Shown: in pieces, positions 7,814-17,827 of the stretch
Position numbering within the stretch: position 1 is the stretch's first letter
How the letters are laid out: every line of letters starts with the position of its first letter
Notes under the pieces: model-generated
Seen by the model: only the letters and a program-made list of their open reading frames with translations
What the model was told of the DNA's origin: nothing
Databases searched by the model: none
Program-made: the position numbers and the translations under genes
DNA from: Rhodoferax sp.
Lineage (GTDB): Bacteria > Pseudomonadota > Gammaproteobacteria > Burkholderiales > Burkholderiaceae_C
Direction of reading: 5' to 3'
Assembly: GCF_010365055.1 (NCBI RefSeq)
Contig: NZ_JAAFHA010000010.1
Location: forward strand, 1-64,000
DNA: 64,000 nt

Positions 7814-10540
7814 TCAAGGCTGCGCACTGTCGAACACCGCGTGCCACAGTGCCAGCACGGCATCGCGCTCAGCCTGCAATTGCGGCAGTCGAACATGGTA
7901 GGGCTCGTCATTCAAGCGGGCGCGGTGCTGCACCTGGCGCAGGGTGCGGTAGGCGCTGGCCGCCGCATGCCCCACCCCGACGGGCAGCAGTCCCATCACC
8001 TCTGCGCGTTCCAGCAGGGCGATGTTGCCCAGGTTGGCCAGCAACTCGGGATGCTGCGCTGACTGCGACAGCACCAAATATTGCATGACAAATTCCGCAT
8101 CAATCATGCCGCCGGGGCTGTACTTGACGTCAAACAGGCCATCCTTGTCAGGGTGGGCGCTGCGCAGCTTCTCGCGCATCGCCTTGATTTCAGCTTTTAA
8201 GTCCTCGGCCTGGCGCGGCGCAGCGATCACGGCGGTGCGAATGGCATCAAAGCGCTGGCGCAGCGTGTCGTCACCCAACACAAAGCGGGCGCGCGTCATG
8301 GCCTGGTGTTCCCAGGTCCAGGCCGTGTTGCTGCCCCGGCGCTGCTGGTAGTTGGCGTAGGCGTCAAAACTGGTAATCAGCAGGCCAGCGTTGCCGTTGG
8401 GGCGCAAGGCGGTGTCAATCTCATACAGGTCGCCCTCGCCGGTCTTGACGGTCAGCCAGTTGATCAGCTTGCGCACCAGGCTGGCATAGACCTCCGGGGC
8501 GCGCTCATCATTGTCGTCATAGACGAACACAAGGTCCAGATCGCTGCCATAGCCGAGCTCTTTGCCGCCAAGTTTGCCGTAGGCGATGATGACAAATTGC
8601 GGAGTCTCGCGGTGTCTGTTTTTCAGGCGACTCCAGCACCAGCGGGTGGTCACACGCAGCACCGCCTCGGCCAGGGAGCTCAGGTCGTCGGCAACAGCCT
8701 CAACCGTCAACTTGCCCTCGACATCGCGTGCCAGGGTCCGAAACACCTCGGCGTGGTGGGCGCGGCGCAGCAGGTTGAGCAGGGTTTCGTCGTCGTCTTC
8801 GCCGGTGCCCGCCAGCGCGGCCCGCCGGTGGTCGAGTTCGTGTTCGAAGTCGCTGGCGGAGAAGCGCTCGTCCAAAAAGTCGGCACTGGCCAACTCATCA
8901 ATCACGCCAGGGTGCAGCAGCAGATAGCGCGCCGGCCAACGCGCCGCGTCCAGCAGTCGCAGCAAGCGCTCGTGCACATTGGGGCGCTCCAGCAACAGGG
9001 CCAGATAGCTTTCGCGCCGCAAGAGCGGCTCCATCCAGTCCACCAGACGCACGGCCGCGGCCTCGGTGGCCCGGCCCTCGCGTACCCACTGCGCGGTGCG
9101 CAAAATCAGCCGCAGAAGCCGCGTGCGCGATTCTTCTTTCAAAGCGAGCACCCTGGGGTGCTCGCGCCAGTTGGCCACCCGCTGGCGAAACTCTTCAGGC
9201 AGTTGCGCCAGCACATCGTCAAAGCCCGGCGCGACGCTCGGCTTGTGGCTATTGCCCCCGTTGCCGCCATTGCAGCCCTTGCATTCCTGCTGCGCGCCAC
9301 CGCCGAGCAGCTTGTCAAATTCTTCAGCGACCACCTCGCGGTGGGCATCGAGCTGATGCAGAAGCTGGCATGCGGTGTCAAAGCCCATGGTGCTGGCGAT
9401 CCAGGCCAGATCCTGGTCCTGCGTGGGCAGCACATGGGTTTGCTGATCGTCCAGGTACTGAATCCGGTGCTCAACCTGGCGCAAAAAAACATAGGCATCG
9501 GCCAGCGCCTGTGCCGTCTTTGGCGGCATCAGGCCGGCTTTGACCAGCCGCGGCAGTGCACTCAGGGTCGCCCGCGTTCGCAGTTCGGGGAATTGCCCGG
9601 CACGCACCACCTGCAGCAGTTGCACGGTGAACTCGATTTCGCGGATGCCGCCGCGTGACAGCTTGACATCATTGGCGCGCTCCGGGTGTCCGGCACTGCG
9701 TTTGCTGGCATGCTCGCGAATCTGCCGGTGCAGCACGCGCAACGCATCAAACACGTTGTAGTCCAGATAGCGCCTGAATACGAACGGCATCACCACGCTG
9801 CGCAAGGCCAGGGTCGAGCCATCATCCACACAAGCCGCTGGGGCCACCACGCGACTCTTGAGCCAGGCAAAGCGTTCCCACTCGCGACCTTGCACATGCA
9901 GGTATTGCTCCAGTGCGTCCAGCGACACGGCAGGCGGGCCGGAGTTGCCGTTGGGACGCAGCGCCAGATCGACCCGGAACACAAAGCCATGTTCAGTGGT
10001 GTCGCCCACCAGGCTGTAGATGGCACGCACCGCCTTGGCAAAATACTCCTGGTTGGAAATGCGGCCACGCCCTTGGGCGTCCCCAGCCGTTTCACCATCT
10101 TCGTCGTAGACGTAGATCAGATCGATATCGCTCGACACGTTGAGCTCACGCGCACCGAGCTTGCCCATGCCGACAATCCAGAGTTGCGCGCGCCCACCCG
10201 CTGCGTTGGTGGGCGCACCGTGGGTCTGGTCGAGCGCCAGTTCAACCTCGGCACAGGCGGTGTTCAGCGCAAACTCGGCCAGGTCGGTCATGGCCTGCGT
10301 CACCTGCTGCAAAGGCGCTTGCTGGTCGCAATCCAGGCACAGCAGCCTCTCCAGCACCAATTGGCGTGTGGTGCGCAAGGCGCTGGCGCTGTCCATCCCC
10401 AGCGCGCGCAAGGCGTCACAGGCCTGCGCCATCGACGCCGGACTGGGCAAACCAGGGGGCAATAAATGCAGCTGACTCTCAAAGCGGCGTCGCACACGCT
10501 GACCAAAACGCGAGTGCCCTGATAAAGCGGGGCCGGTCAT
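7814..10540 (-). CDS. glnE: Bifunctional glutamine synthetase adenylyltransferase/deadenylylase
   Basis: A 908-aa protein that adenylylates and deadenylylates glutamine synthetase in response to PII/glutamine. Two nucleotidyltransferase domains are visible. The first has VGMGKLGARELNVSSDIDLI near residue 130 and the second has AYGKLGGKELGYGSDLDLVF in the C-terminal half; both keep the GS-D-D signature. A Gly/Asn/Cys-rich insert (CKGCNGGNGGNS) lies between them. Total length is slightly below the roughly 946 aa of E. coli. The start at ATG 10540 is chosen because AGGA lies 6 nt upstream; an ATG at 10552 is also in frame. Confidence 0.95.
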   Translation of the reverse strand: MTGPALSGHSRFGQRVRRRFESQLHLLPPGLPSPASMAQACDALRALGMDSASALRTTRQLVLERLLCLDCDQQAPLQQVTQAMTDLAEFALNTACAEVELALDQTHGAPTNAAGGRAQLWIVGMGKLGARELNVSSDIDLIYVYDEDGETAGDAQGRGRISNQEYFAKAVRAIYSLVGDTTEHGFVFRVDLALRPNGNSGPPAVSLDALEQYLHVQGREWERFAWLKSRVVAPAACVDDGSTLALRSVVMPFVFRRYLDYNVFDALRVLHRQIREHASKRSAGHPERANDVKLSRGGIREIEFTVQLLQVVRAGQFPELRTRATLSALPRLVKAGLMPPKTAQALADAYVFLRQVEHRIQYLDDQQTHVLPTQDQDLAWIASTMGFDTACQLLHQLDAHREVVAEEFDKLLGGGAQQECKGCNGGNGGNSHKPSVAPGFDDVLAQLPEEFRQRVANWREHPRVLALKEESRTRLLRLILRTAQWVREGRATEAAAVRLVDWMEPLLRRESYLALLLERPNVHERLLRLLDAARWPARYLLLHPGVIDELASADFLDERFSASDFEHELDHRRAALAGTGEDDDETLLNLLRRAHHAEVFRTLARDVEGKLTVEAVADDLSSLAEAVLRVTTRWCWSRLKNRHRETPQFVIIAYGKLGGKELGYGSDLDLVFVYDDNDERAPEVYASLVRKLINWLTVKTGEGDLYEIDTALRPNGNAGLLITSFDAYANYQQRRGSNTAWTWEHQAMTRARFVLGDDTLRQRFDAIRTAVIAAPRQAEDLKAEIKAMREKLRSAHPDKDGLFDVKYSPGGMIDAEFVMQYLVLSQSAQHPELLANLGNIALLERAEVMGLLPVGVGHAAASAYRTLRQVQHRARLNDEPYHVRLPQLQAERDAVLALWHAVFDSAQP

Positions 10541-10567
10541 AATTCCTGTCATATTTACAAGCTCACA

Positions 10568-13500
10568 ATGATTGACTTGACGCCCGCCCCATCCTCACTG
10601 CTGAAAACCTGGTCCACCGTGGCCCGCTGGTCGTTGGGTGTGGTGTTGGCTGCGTGGTTTGTTTTTGGGCTGGCCTGGGGGGCGTTGCATTGGCTGATTG
10701 TGCCGCGAATCGGCGAATTTCGCCCGCAGCTGGAAGCCTACGTCGCGCAGGCACTGGGGGTGCCGGTGCGCATTGGCGCCATTGCAGCCACATCGAGCGG
10801 CATGATGCCGTCCTTCGAACTGACCGATGTCGAGTTGTTTGACGCGCAAGGCCGCAGGGCCTTGCGGCTACCGCGCGTGCTGGCTGCCCTGTCGCCGCGC
10901 TCGGTCTGGCGGCTGGGCTTTGAGCAGCTTTATGTCGAGCGTCCGGAGCTCAGCATCCGGCGTGCGCCGGATGGAAAAATTACCGTCGCCGGACTCGATT
11001 TTTCCAAAACCGGCGACACCGGCAGCAGCGCGACCGACTGGTTTTTTTCGCAACTCGAGTTTGTCATTCGCGACGGCAGCCTCCTGTGGACCGACGAATT
11101 GCGCGCTGCCCCGACCTTGACGCTGCAGCAGGTAGACCTGGTGGTGCGCAATGCGGGCCGCCACCACGACCTTCGGTTCGATGCCACGCCTCCCGAACTG
11201 TGGGGTGAGCGATTCAGTGTGCGGGGCCTGATGACGCAGCCCTTGTTATCACGCCACAGGGGCCATTGGCGGGACTGGCAAGGCCAGCTCTACGCCGCCT
11301 TCGCGCGGGTCGACCTGTCGGAGCTGCGGCGCTACGCCGATGTCGGCGTCGATCTGCGCCAGGGCAGGGGCGCACTGCGCGCCTGGGTCGATGTCAGCCG
11401 AGGCGAGGTGACAGGCGGCACCGCCGACGTGGCCTTGTCGGAGGTGAACGTCACCCTGGGCGCGCAATTGCAGGCGCTGGAACTGCTGTCAGTCAGCGGG
11501 CGCCTGGGTGGGCGCTTGCCGGCCAACGGTTTTCAGTTTTCCACCCAGGCACTGGCATTTGACACCCGTGACGGCTTGCGCTGGCCGGGTGGCAATCTCT
11601 CAGTTGATTACACCGCTGCCCAAGGCCAGACGGCCGCGCACGGCGAACTCAAGGCGGACAAGCTGGACCTGCAGGCCCTGTCGCAAATTGCCGACCGCTT
11701 GCCAATTGACCCAGTGACGCGCGCAGCGCTGCTGGCCTATGCCCCCAAGGGGCTGGTGGAACGACTCCAGGCCAGTTGGCAGGGGCCAATGGGCGACTTC
11801 AGCCAGTATGCGGTGAAGGGCCTGGTCAATCAGCTGGAACTGGCAGCGAACGCCCGCAAAATCGCGCCCACCCAAGAAGTGCCCGCGACGGACTCAGCGG
11901 GCGTGCGCGGTGCCCGCATTGATTTTGACTTCAACCAATCCGCTGGCAAGGCCAGCATCAGCCTGCGCAACGGCGCCTTGCTGTTGCCCGGCATATTTGA
12001 TGAGGCGCTGATACCAGTTACGCAGTTGTCCACTGACGCCAGGTGGCAGATCAAGGGTGAGCATATTGCCGTGCAACTGCCCAACCTCAAGTTCAGCAAT
12101 GCCGACGCCGAAGGCGAGGCGCAAGTCAAATGGGAAACCAGCGATCCGGCCCATTCCAGCGGCCGCGCCCGGTTTCCAGGCGTGATCGATCTGCAGGCCA
12201 CCCTGAGTCGCGCCGATGGCACGCGCGTGCACCGCTATTTGCCCAGCCTGATTGGACAGCCGGTACGCGACTATGTGCGTGAGGCGGTGACAGCCGGGAC
12301 GGCCAGCGGCGTCAAGGCCACGGTCCGGGGAGATCTGAACAACATGCCCTTTCGCGACCCAAAGGAGGGGGAGTTCCGGATTTCAGCCGATGTACAAAAT
12401 GCCACCCTGGTCTACGTGCCGCGCAGCATCCAGGACCCGCAAGCCCTGCCTTGGCCACCTTTGACGCAACTTAGTGGCGAGTTGGTGTTTGACCGGGCGC
12501 AACTGCAGGTCAGGGGGGCACAGGCGCGGATGGGTGCGGCGTCTAGCCTGCAGGCCACCAAGGTCGAAGCCCTGATCGCCGATTTGAACGCCGCCACGGT
12601 GACGGTGACAGCCGATCTTCAGGGCGCGTTGGCCGAGGGACTGGGTATTGTCAAGGGCTCCCCCTTGGGGTCAATGATCGGCAACGCACTGGACCGGGCC
12701 GTGGCGAGCGGCAGTGCCGATTACAGGTTGAAGCTGACGCTGCCCATCGCAGCCTTGGAGAAATCAACGGTCCTGGGCAGCGTCACGCTGCGCAATAACG
12801 ACCTTCAGATCACACCGGATACGCCCAAATTGGCCCGGGCCAGGGGTGTCGTCAATTTCTCTGACAGTGGGTTTTCGATTGTGGGCGGCCAGGCGCGGCT
12901 CCTGGGCGGCGAGGCGCGGCTGGAGGGGGGCTCGATGCCAGTAGCGGGCGCCAATGCCAACCGCACTGCGGCCCCCGTGGTGATACGCGCCAGCGGCACC
13001 GTGTCAGCGGAAGGTTTGCGCCAGGCCCAAGAGCTCGGCTTTGCGGCGCGCCTGGCACAACATGCCAGTGGCAGCACGGCTTACAGCGCGGTGCTGGGCT
13101 TTCGCGGCGGCGCACCTGAGCTCACGGTCAACAGCAATTTGCAGGGGCTGAGCCTGACTCTTCCCCCTCCCCTGAACAAGAGTGCGGACGCGCTGCTGCC
13201 GTTTCGCCTGGAGACGATGCTGATGGGGGACCCTTTGCTGCCGGCCCCGGTCGCGTCACCGCCCTTGCGCGACCAGTTGACCGTGAGCCTGGGGCGGCTG
13301 GCCTCGATCAGCTATGTCCGCGATCTCTCAGGGCCGGAACCACGCGTGACGCGCGGCAGCCTGGGGGTTGGCTTGACGCCGCAAGAGTCAGTCCCTATGC
13401 CCGATGAAGGGGTGGTGGCTAACATCAATCTGAGCACCGTGAATCTTGACGCCTGGGGCCGTGTACTTGAACAAGCTGCGGGCAGCTCGCTGGCCGACGC

Positions 13501-14695
13501 GGCGCTGGCCACCGCAACTCGGCAACCAACGGCCGGGGCAGCGAGCGCGACCTTGAGCTACCTGCCCACCCGCATGGCTGTGCGGGCACAGGCCTTGACT
13601 TTTGGCGGGCGCACGCTGCACAACGTCGTGGTCGGCGGCTCGCGCGAGGGCTTGCTGTGGCGGGCCAATCTGGATGCCACTGAACTCAACGGCTACGTGG
13701 AATACCGCCAACCCTCGGGCTCCGGGGAGGGTCGCCTGTATGGGCGGCTGGCCCGGTTGACCATTGCACCCAGCACCGCCAGTGACGTGGAAGCGCTGCT
13801 CGAAGAGCAACCCGCCAGCATTCCGGCGCTTGATATCGTGGTGGAGGATTTTGAGTTGCGCGGCAAACGGCTCGGGCGCGTCGAGGTGGAGGCGGTCAAC
13901 CAAGCTGCCGTTGCGGCGACGCCAAAGGGTCTGGCCCGCGAGTGGCGACTCAACAAATTCAACATCACGACCCCAGAGGCGGTGCTCACCGGCACAGGCA
14001 ACTGGGCCGCGTTGTCCCCGCCGGGCCTGAACGCGCGCCGTCGCACGGTGATGAATTTCAAGCTGGTCATTGCCGACGGCGGCGACCTGTTGACGCGTTT
14101 TGGCATGCCGGGCGTGGTCCGAAGAGGGCGCGGCCAGATGGAAGGGCAAGTGGCCTGGATGGGCTCGCCGATCAGCCTTGACTACCCGTCCATGACGGGC
14201 GCGTTCACTGTCAACATGGCGTCGGGCCAGTTCTTGAAGGCCGACCCGGGCATGGCCAAGCTGCTGGGCGTCCTGAGTCTGCAAGCTTTGCCGCGGCGCT
14301 TGACGCTTGATTTCAGGGACGTCTTCAGTGAAGGCTTCTCGTTTGACTTTGTGCGCGGTGATGTCGCCATTGAACAGGGCATTGCCAGAACCAACAATTT
14401 GCAGATGAAGGGGGTGAATGCAGCGGTCCTGATGGAGGGGCAGGCCGACATTGCCAAGGAAACTCAGGATCTCAAAGTGGTCGTGGTGCCGGAGCTGAAC
14501 GCCGGCACGGCGTCGCTGATTGCCTCCGTCATCAACCCGGCAGTCGGCGTTGGCACCTTTTTGGCCCAGCTGTTTTTGCGCAAGCCGCTGACCGAAGCCG
14601 CGACCCAGGAGTTTCACATTGACGGCAGCTGGGCCGACCCCCGGATCACCCGCGTGCAACGCAAGACCGGGAGCACGAATGACCCGCCGCGCTGA
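10568..14695 (+). CDS. YhdP family AsmA-like envelope protein
   Basis: A 1375-aa protein of the YhdP/DUF3971 family with one N-terminal membrane segment (about residues 15-40: SLGVVLAAWFVFGLAWGAL) and a very long periplasmic part ending in an AsmA_2-like region (NAGTASLIASVINPAVGVG, then TFLAQLFLRKPLTEAATQEF). In enterobacteria YhdP and its AsmA-like relatives form bridge-like beta-groove proteins that move phospholipid to the outer membrane. It is divergent from glnE with only 27 bp between the chosen starts, so at least one promoter must lie inside the neighbouring gene. Confidence 0.9.
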   Translation: MIDLTPAPSSLLKTWSTVARWSLGVVLAAWFVFGLAWGALHWLIVPRIGEFRPQLEAYVAQALGVPVRIGAIAATSSGMMPSFELTDVELFDAQGRRALRLPRVLAALSPRSVWRLGFEQLYVERPELSIRRAPDGKITVAGLDFSKTGDTGSSATDWFFSQLEFVIRDGSLLWTDELRAAPTLTLQQVDLVVRNAGRHHDLRFDATPPELWGERFSVRGLMTQPLLSRHRGHWRDWQGQLYAAFARVDLSELRRYADVGVDLRQGRGALRAWVDVSRGEVTGGTADVALSEVNVTLGAQLQALELLSVSGRLGGRLPANGFQFSTQALAFDTRDGLRWPGGNLSVDYTAAQGQTAAHGELKADKLDLQALSQIADRLPIDPVTRAALLAYAPKGLVERLQASWQGPMGDFSQYAVKGLVNQLELAANARKIAPTQEVPATDSAGVRGARIDFDFNQSAGKASISLRNGALLLPGIFDEALIPVTQLSTDARWQIKGEHIAVQLPNLKFSNADAEGEAQVKWETSDPAHSSGRARFPGVIDLQATLSRADGTRVHRYLPSLIGQPVRDYVREAVTAGTASGVKATVRGDLNNMPFRDPKEGEFRISADVQNATLVYVPRSIQDPQALPWPPLTQLSGELVFDRAQLQVRGAQARMGAASSLQATKVEALIADLNAATVTVTADLQGALAEGLGIVKGSPLGSMIGNALDRAVASGSADYRLKLTLPIAALEKSTVLGSVTLRNNDLQITPDTPKLARARGVVNFSDSGFSIVGGQARLLGGEARLEGGSMPVAGANANRTAAPVVIRASGTVSAEGLRQAQELGFAARLAQHASGSTAYSAVLGFRGGAPELTVNSNLQGLSLTLPPPLNKSADALLPFRLETMLMGDPLLPAPVASPPLRDQLTVSLGRLASISYVRDLSGPEPRVTRGSLGVGLTPQESVPMPDEGVVANINLSTVNLDAWGRVLEQAAGSSLADAALATATRQPTAGAASATLSYLPTRMAVRAQALTFGGRTLHNVVVGGSREGLLWRANLDATELNGYVEYRQPSGSGEGRLYGRLARLTIAPSTASDVEALLEEQPASIPALDIVVEDFELRGKRLGRVEVEAVNQAAVAATPKGLAREWRLNKFNITTPEAVLTGTGNWAALSPPGLNARRRTVMNFKLVIADGGDLLTRFGMPGVVRRGRGQMEGQVAWMGSPISLDYPSMTGAFTVNMASGQFLKADPGMAKLLGVLSLQALPRRLTLDFRDVFSEGFSFDFVRGDVAIEQGIARTNNLQMKGVNAAVLMEGQADIAKETQDLKVVVVPELNAGTASLIASVINPAVGVGTFLAQLFLRKPLTEAATQEFHIDGSWADPRITRVQRKTGSTNDPPR

Positions 14696-14734
14696 CGATC
14701 ATGGATTGATGCGGCCGGCCATGACCGGCTGCAA

Positions 14735-14896
14735 TCAGGATTTATCAGCCGCGGATGGTGCCGGCGGCACAGCGTCATCGGGCTCAATGGCCGCAGCAGG
14801 CAATTCCCCCCGGCGACGCCCGGAAAACATGGTCCACCAGACAATCAGCACCAGCACCAGCAGAGCACCCAGCGCTTCAAGCAAGAGCAAACTCAT
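14735..14896 (-). CDS. Small single-pass membrane protein (53 aa)
   Basis: The frame encodes a Leu/Val-rich membrane helix (residues 2-24, ALGALLVLVLIVWWTMF), an arginine cluster GRRRGE and an acidic, Pro/Ala-rich cytoplasmic-looking tail ending DKS. The design (helix, positive-inside RRR, soluble tail) argues for a real protein. GGAG stands 8 nt before its ATG. Its start codon overlaps the mltA start codon on the opposite strand in the palindrome CATG. The function is unknown. Confidence 0.6.
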   Translation of the reverse strand: MSLLLLEALGALLVLVLIVWWTMFSGRRRGELPAAAIEPDDAVPPAPSAADKS

Positions 14897-16046
14897 GAAT
14901 CGACTCCGACGTAACGTTTTATATGCCTCGATTGTAGGGATGCTGGTCGCGTGCAGCAGTGCGCCGATGCTGCCTCAGCAGGCCGCCCCGGCCACTGAAT
15001 GGGACGCGCCGACCAGCAGCACGCGGCCCGATGACGAGGGGCCCTTGCCCGGGACCATCACCCGCGCCAAAAGCCGCTGGACGGCCGTGACTTGGGCAGA
15101 GTTGCCGGGATTCGAGAATGATCCCTTGTTTGAGGCCTGGAACGCCTGGATCAAGAGCTGCGAGCGCCCTGGCCCGGTGTTTGCGCCCTTGTGCGGCGAG
15201 GTGCGGCGCTTGAGCATAGGCGACGAGACGCAACGCCGGGCCTGGCTGCGGGAGCGCCTGCAACCGTACCGGGTCGACACGCTGACGGGTGACACCGAGG
15301 GCTTGCTGACGGCCTATTTCGAGCCGGTGCTGGACGCCGCGCGCAGCGCCAGTGCCGAGTTCAGCGTTCCGCTGTACCAGCCGCCCCTGGGCCTGGCGCA
15401 AAACCTGCCCTGGTACACGCGCCAGCAGATTGACAGCTCGGCGCAGGTGCAAGCGACCTTGAAAGGCCGGGAGATCGTGTTTCTGGCCGACCCCATCGAT
15501 GCCCTGGTGCTGCAAATTCAGGGTTCCGGGCGGGTGCGCGTCAATCAGCCCGACGGCAGCCAAACACTGGTGCGGCTGGCGTACGCGGGCTCCAATGGTC
15601 AACCGTATAAAAGCGTGGGCCGCTGGCTGCTCGATCAGGGCGAGGTCCGCGATGCCTCGTGGCCCGCCATCAAGGCCTGGCTGGCGCAAAACCCGGGTCG
15701 CGTGAATGAATTGCTGTGGAGCAACCCGCGCACCGTGTTTTTCCGCGAAGAGGCGATGTCGGCGCTCGATGCGGCCTGGGGCCCCAAGGGCGCCCAGGGC
15801 GTGCCGCTGACGCCTGGGCGCTCAATTGCGGTCGACCCGGGCAGCATTCCGTATGGCACGCCGGTGTGGCTGGCCTCGCGTGGCGCCAATCTCAGCCTGC
15901 AAAAGCTGGTGCTGGCGCAAGACACCGGCAGTGCCATCGTCGGCGGCGTCCGGGCCGACTACTTTGTCGGCTGGGGCAACGACGCTGCCGAACTGGCCGG
16001 TCGCCTCAAACAGCCCTTGCGCCTGTGGGTGCTGTGGCCCAAATAA
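14895..16046 (+). CDS. mltA: Membrane-bound lytic murein transglycosylase A
   Basis: A 383-aa lipoprotein. The signal peptide ends in the lipobox LVAC at about residue 20. The MltA double-psi barrel follows (LTAYFEPVLDA..FSVPLYQPP, VLQIQGSGRVRV) and then the 3D domain with DTGSAIVGGVRADYFVG, whose Asp is the expected catalytic acid. It cleaves peptidoglycan to 1,6-anhydromuropeptides at the inner face of the outer membrane. The start is placed at MNRLRRN because it gives a proper lipoprotein signal; the ribosome site is weak. Confidence 0.93.
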   Translation: MNRLRRNVLYASIVGMLVACSSAPMLPQQAAPATEWDAPTSSTRPDDEGPLPGTITRAKSRWTAVTWAELPGFENDPLFEAWNAWIKSCERPGPVFAPLCGEVRRLSIGDETQRRAWLRERLQPYRVDTLTGDTEGLLTAYFEPVLDAARSASAEFSVPLYQPPLGLAQNLPWYTRQQIDSSAQVQATLKGREIVFLADPIDALVLQIQGSGRVRVNQPDGSQTLVRLAYAGSNGQPYKSVGRWLLDQGEVRDASWPAIKAWLAQNPGRVNELLWSNPRTVFFREEAMSALDAAWGPKGAQGVPLTPGRSIAVDPGSIPYGTPVWLASRGANLSLQKLVLAQDTGSAIVGGVRADYFVGWGNDAAELAGRLKQPLRLWVLWPK

Positions 16047-16114
16047 GCCGCCCGCAAGTTACCATGCGTGCCAGCGATCTCTTTTGCGCCCATACCCCCC
16101 CAACGAATGAATTT

Positions 16115-17071
16115 ATGAACAAAGCAATGCGCGATATTGACGAGCGAACCAACCTGACCGGCAACAGCATGTTTGAGTTGCTCTTGTTTCGCTTGGGCCG
16201 CGCCCCAGGATCGGAGCGACGCGAGTTGTTTGGCATCAACGTGTTCAAGGTGCGTGAGATCATGGTGATGCCCGAGGTCACCGTCATGGTCAATGCACCG
16301 CCTTCGGTCATGGGGGTGGCCAATATTCGGGGGCAAATGATTCCCGTCATCAACCTGTCGGCCGTGGCCGGCTGCAATCCGACCCAGGGATTGGGCATTT
16401 TGCTGGTCACGGAATTTGCCCGGACCACCCAGGCCTTTGCGGTGGAAGAAGTCAATGAGATTGTGCGACTCGAATGGAAGCATGTGCTGTCGGCCGAGGG
16501 CAACGGCGGGGGGCTGGTCACCAGCATCGCCCGGCTCGACGGTCACGCCGAGAACACCCGATTGGCGCAGGTGCTCGATGTGGAACAGATCCTGCGCGAC
16601 GTGTTCCCGCCTCCGCCTGCGACCCAGAACAATGACGCCATGCAGCCCAAATTGCAGCTACCGCCCGGCACGGTCATCTTGGCCGCCGATGACTCAGCGG
16701 TCGCCCGGATGATGATTGAGCAGGGACTCAAAGCCATGGGCGCGCCCTACATCATGGCCAAGACCGGCCAGGAAGCGTGGGACCGGCTACAGGCCCTGTC
16801 GGTGCAAGCTGTGGCTGAGGGCAAGACCGTCCAGGACAAAGTGGCGCTGGTCCTGACCGACCTGGAGATGCCCGAGATGGACGGCTTCACGCTCACGCGC
16901 AACATCAAGCAAGACAGTCGTTTCAAGTCGATCCCCGTCGTGATTCACTCGTCGCTGACCGGCAGCACCAATGAAGGGCATGTCAGGAGCGTGGGCGCCG
17001 ACGCTTACGTGGCCAAGTTTGTCGCCGAAGAGCTGGCCGCCACCATTCACCAGGTGCTGACGCACCAGTGA
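16115..17071 (+). CDS. cheV: Chemotaxis coupling/response-regulator protein CheV
   Basis: A 318-aa protein with an N-terminal CheW domain (about 15-165: LLLFRLG..FGINVFKVREIM, GVANIRGQMIPVINL) and a C-terminal receiver domain (about 187-315). The receiver has AADDSAVAR at the acidic pocket, VLTDLEMPEMDGFTL with the phospho-acceptor Asp, and SSLTGSTNE plus AKF for the T/K positions. It couples chemoreceptors to CheA and tunes adaptation. No other che genes are nearby apart from the chemoreceptor at 26.8 kb. The start is uncertain, with in-frame ATGs at 16064, 16115 and 16127. Confidence 0.92.
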   Translation: MNKAMRDIDERTNLTGNSMFELLLFRLGRAPGSERRELFGINVFKVREIMVMPEVTVMVNAPPSVMGVANIRGQMIPVINLSAVAGCNPTQGLGILLVTEFARTTQAFAVEEVNEIVRLEWKHVLSAEGNGGGLVTSIARLDGHAENTRLAQVLDVEQILRDVFPPPPATQNNDAMQPKLQLPPGTVILAADDSAVARMMIEQGLKAMGAPYIMAKTGQEAWDRLQALSVQAVAEGKTVQDKVALVLTDLEMPEMDGFTLTRNIKQDSRFKSIPVVIHSSLTGSTNEGHVRSVGADAYVAKFVAEELAATIHQVLTHQ

Positions 17072-17095
17072 CGCGTTGACGGCCCACGCCGTGTG

Positions 17096-17590
17096 TCATC
17101 CGGGTGCGCGCTTGGCCCGGTTGGCCAGGGTCTGTGCCAGGCGCGCCTTGGCTTCGGGGTAAACCAGGGATTCTTCCAGGGCGATATGGTCCTGGCATAA
17201 GGTCAGGAACACCTCGACGCCGTGCACAAAGTCGGCGGTGTCGAACCAGTTATTGCCCAGCGTAATGGCGCGCAACTGCGGCCCCAGCTCAATCCAGTTT
17301 TCTTCGATCCAGCCATGATCCTGTTGCAGGGCTTGCACAGCCGCCACCAATTCGGTGCTGCCGCTCGCCAACAGGTCTGGAAACACGTTTTTTTCTTCCT
17401 CGGCATGGTGCTGGCGCGCGGTGCTGGAGAAAAAGGCTTCGATGGCCCCGGCCTGGCGTTGGGCCTTGGCGTCCACGCCGGAGGTTTCCATCTGACGCGC
17501 CAAGGCCGCCAACTCAGCCAAATGCATCTGCATTTGCTGGTGACACGCATCCAGCGCAACAAAGCTGAAGGGTTCGGGGAAGGCGCTCAT
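17096..17590 (-). CDS. Hemerythrin HHE-domain protein
   Basis: A 164-aa four-helix protein with the metal ligands of the hemerythrin fold: H17 in DACHQQM, HHAEEEKNVFP (H61/H62 and the glutamate), QDHGWIEENW and CQDHIALEESLVYP. Such proteins bind a di-iron centre and are used in oxygen or nitric-oxide sensing or storage, or in iron-sulfur repair. It is convergent with cheV with 24 bp between, so linkage to chemotaxis is not implied. Confidence 0.87.
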   Translation of the reverse strand: MSAFPEPFSFVALDACHQQMQMHLAELAALARQMETSGVDAKAQRQAGAIEAFFSSTARQHHAEEEKNVFPDLLASGSTELVAAVQALQQDHGWIEENWIELGPQLRAITLGNNWFDTADFVHGVEVFLTLCQDHIALEESLVYPEAKARLAQTLANRAKRAPG

Positions 17591-17827
17591 GGTTCACATC
17601 CTGGTTGGTCAGTTGGGGGCAAAACTTGTGGCTGCGTCACTGCGGGCGAGCCCGCAAGAGGTTTGGCTGGCGCTGATTATCAACACGGCCCTGATCCATG
17701 GTTTGCGCCACGTCAAGTGCTTGCCCGATTGGCAAACCACTGAATGCCCGCCACTGGCTGGCTGGCGTTTCAAGGGCACAATCACCCGATAGAAACCGAG
17801 CATCGCTCCAACCTTCGAGGACACCCC

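Noticed and set aside
8306-9658. A 450-codon plus-strand frame opposite glnE
   Set aside because: Antisense shadow; the glnE product has full family motifs through this stretch.
13388-14659. A 423-codon minus-strand frame opposite the end of the YhdP gene
   Set aside because: His/Arg/Gln-rich antisense shadow without ribosome site or domain.
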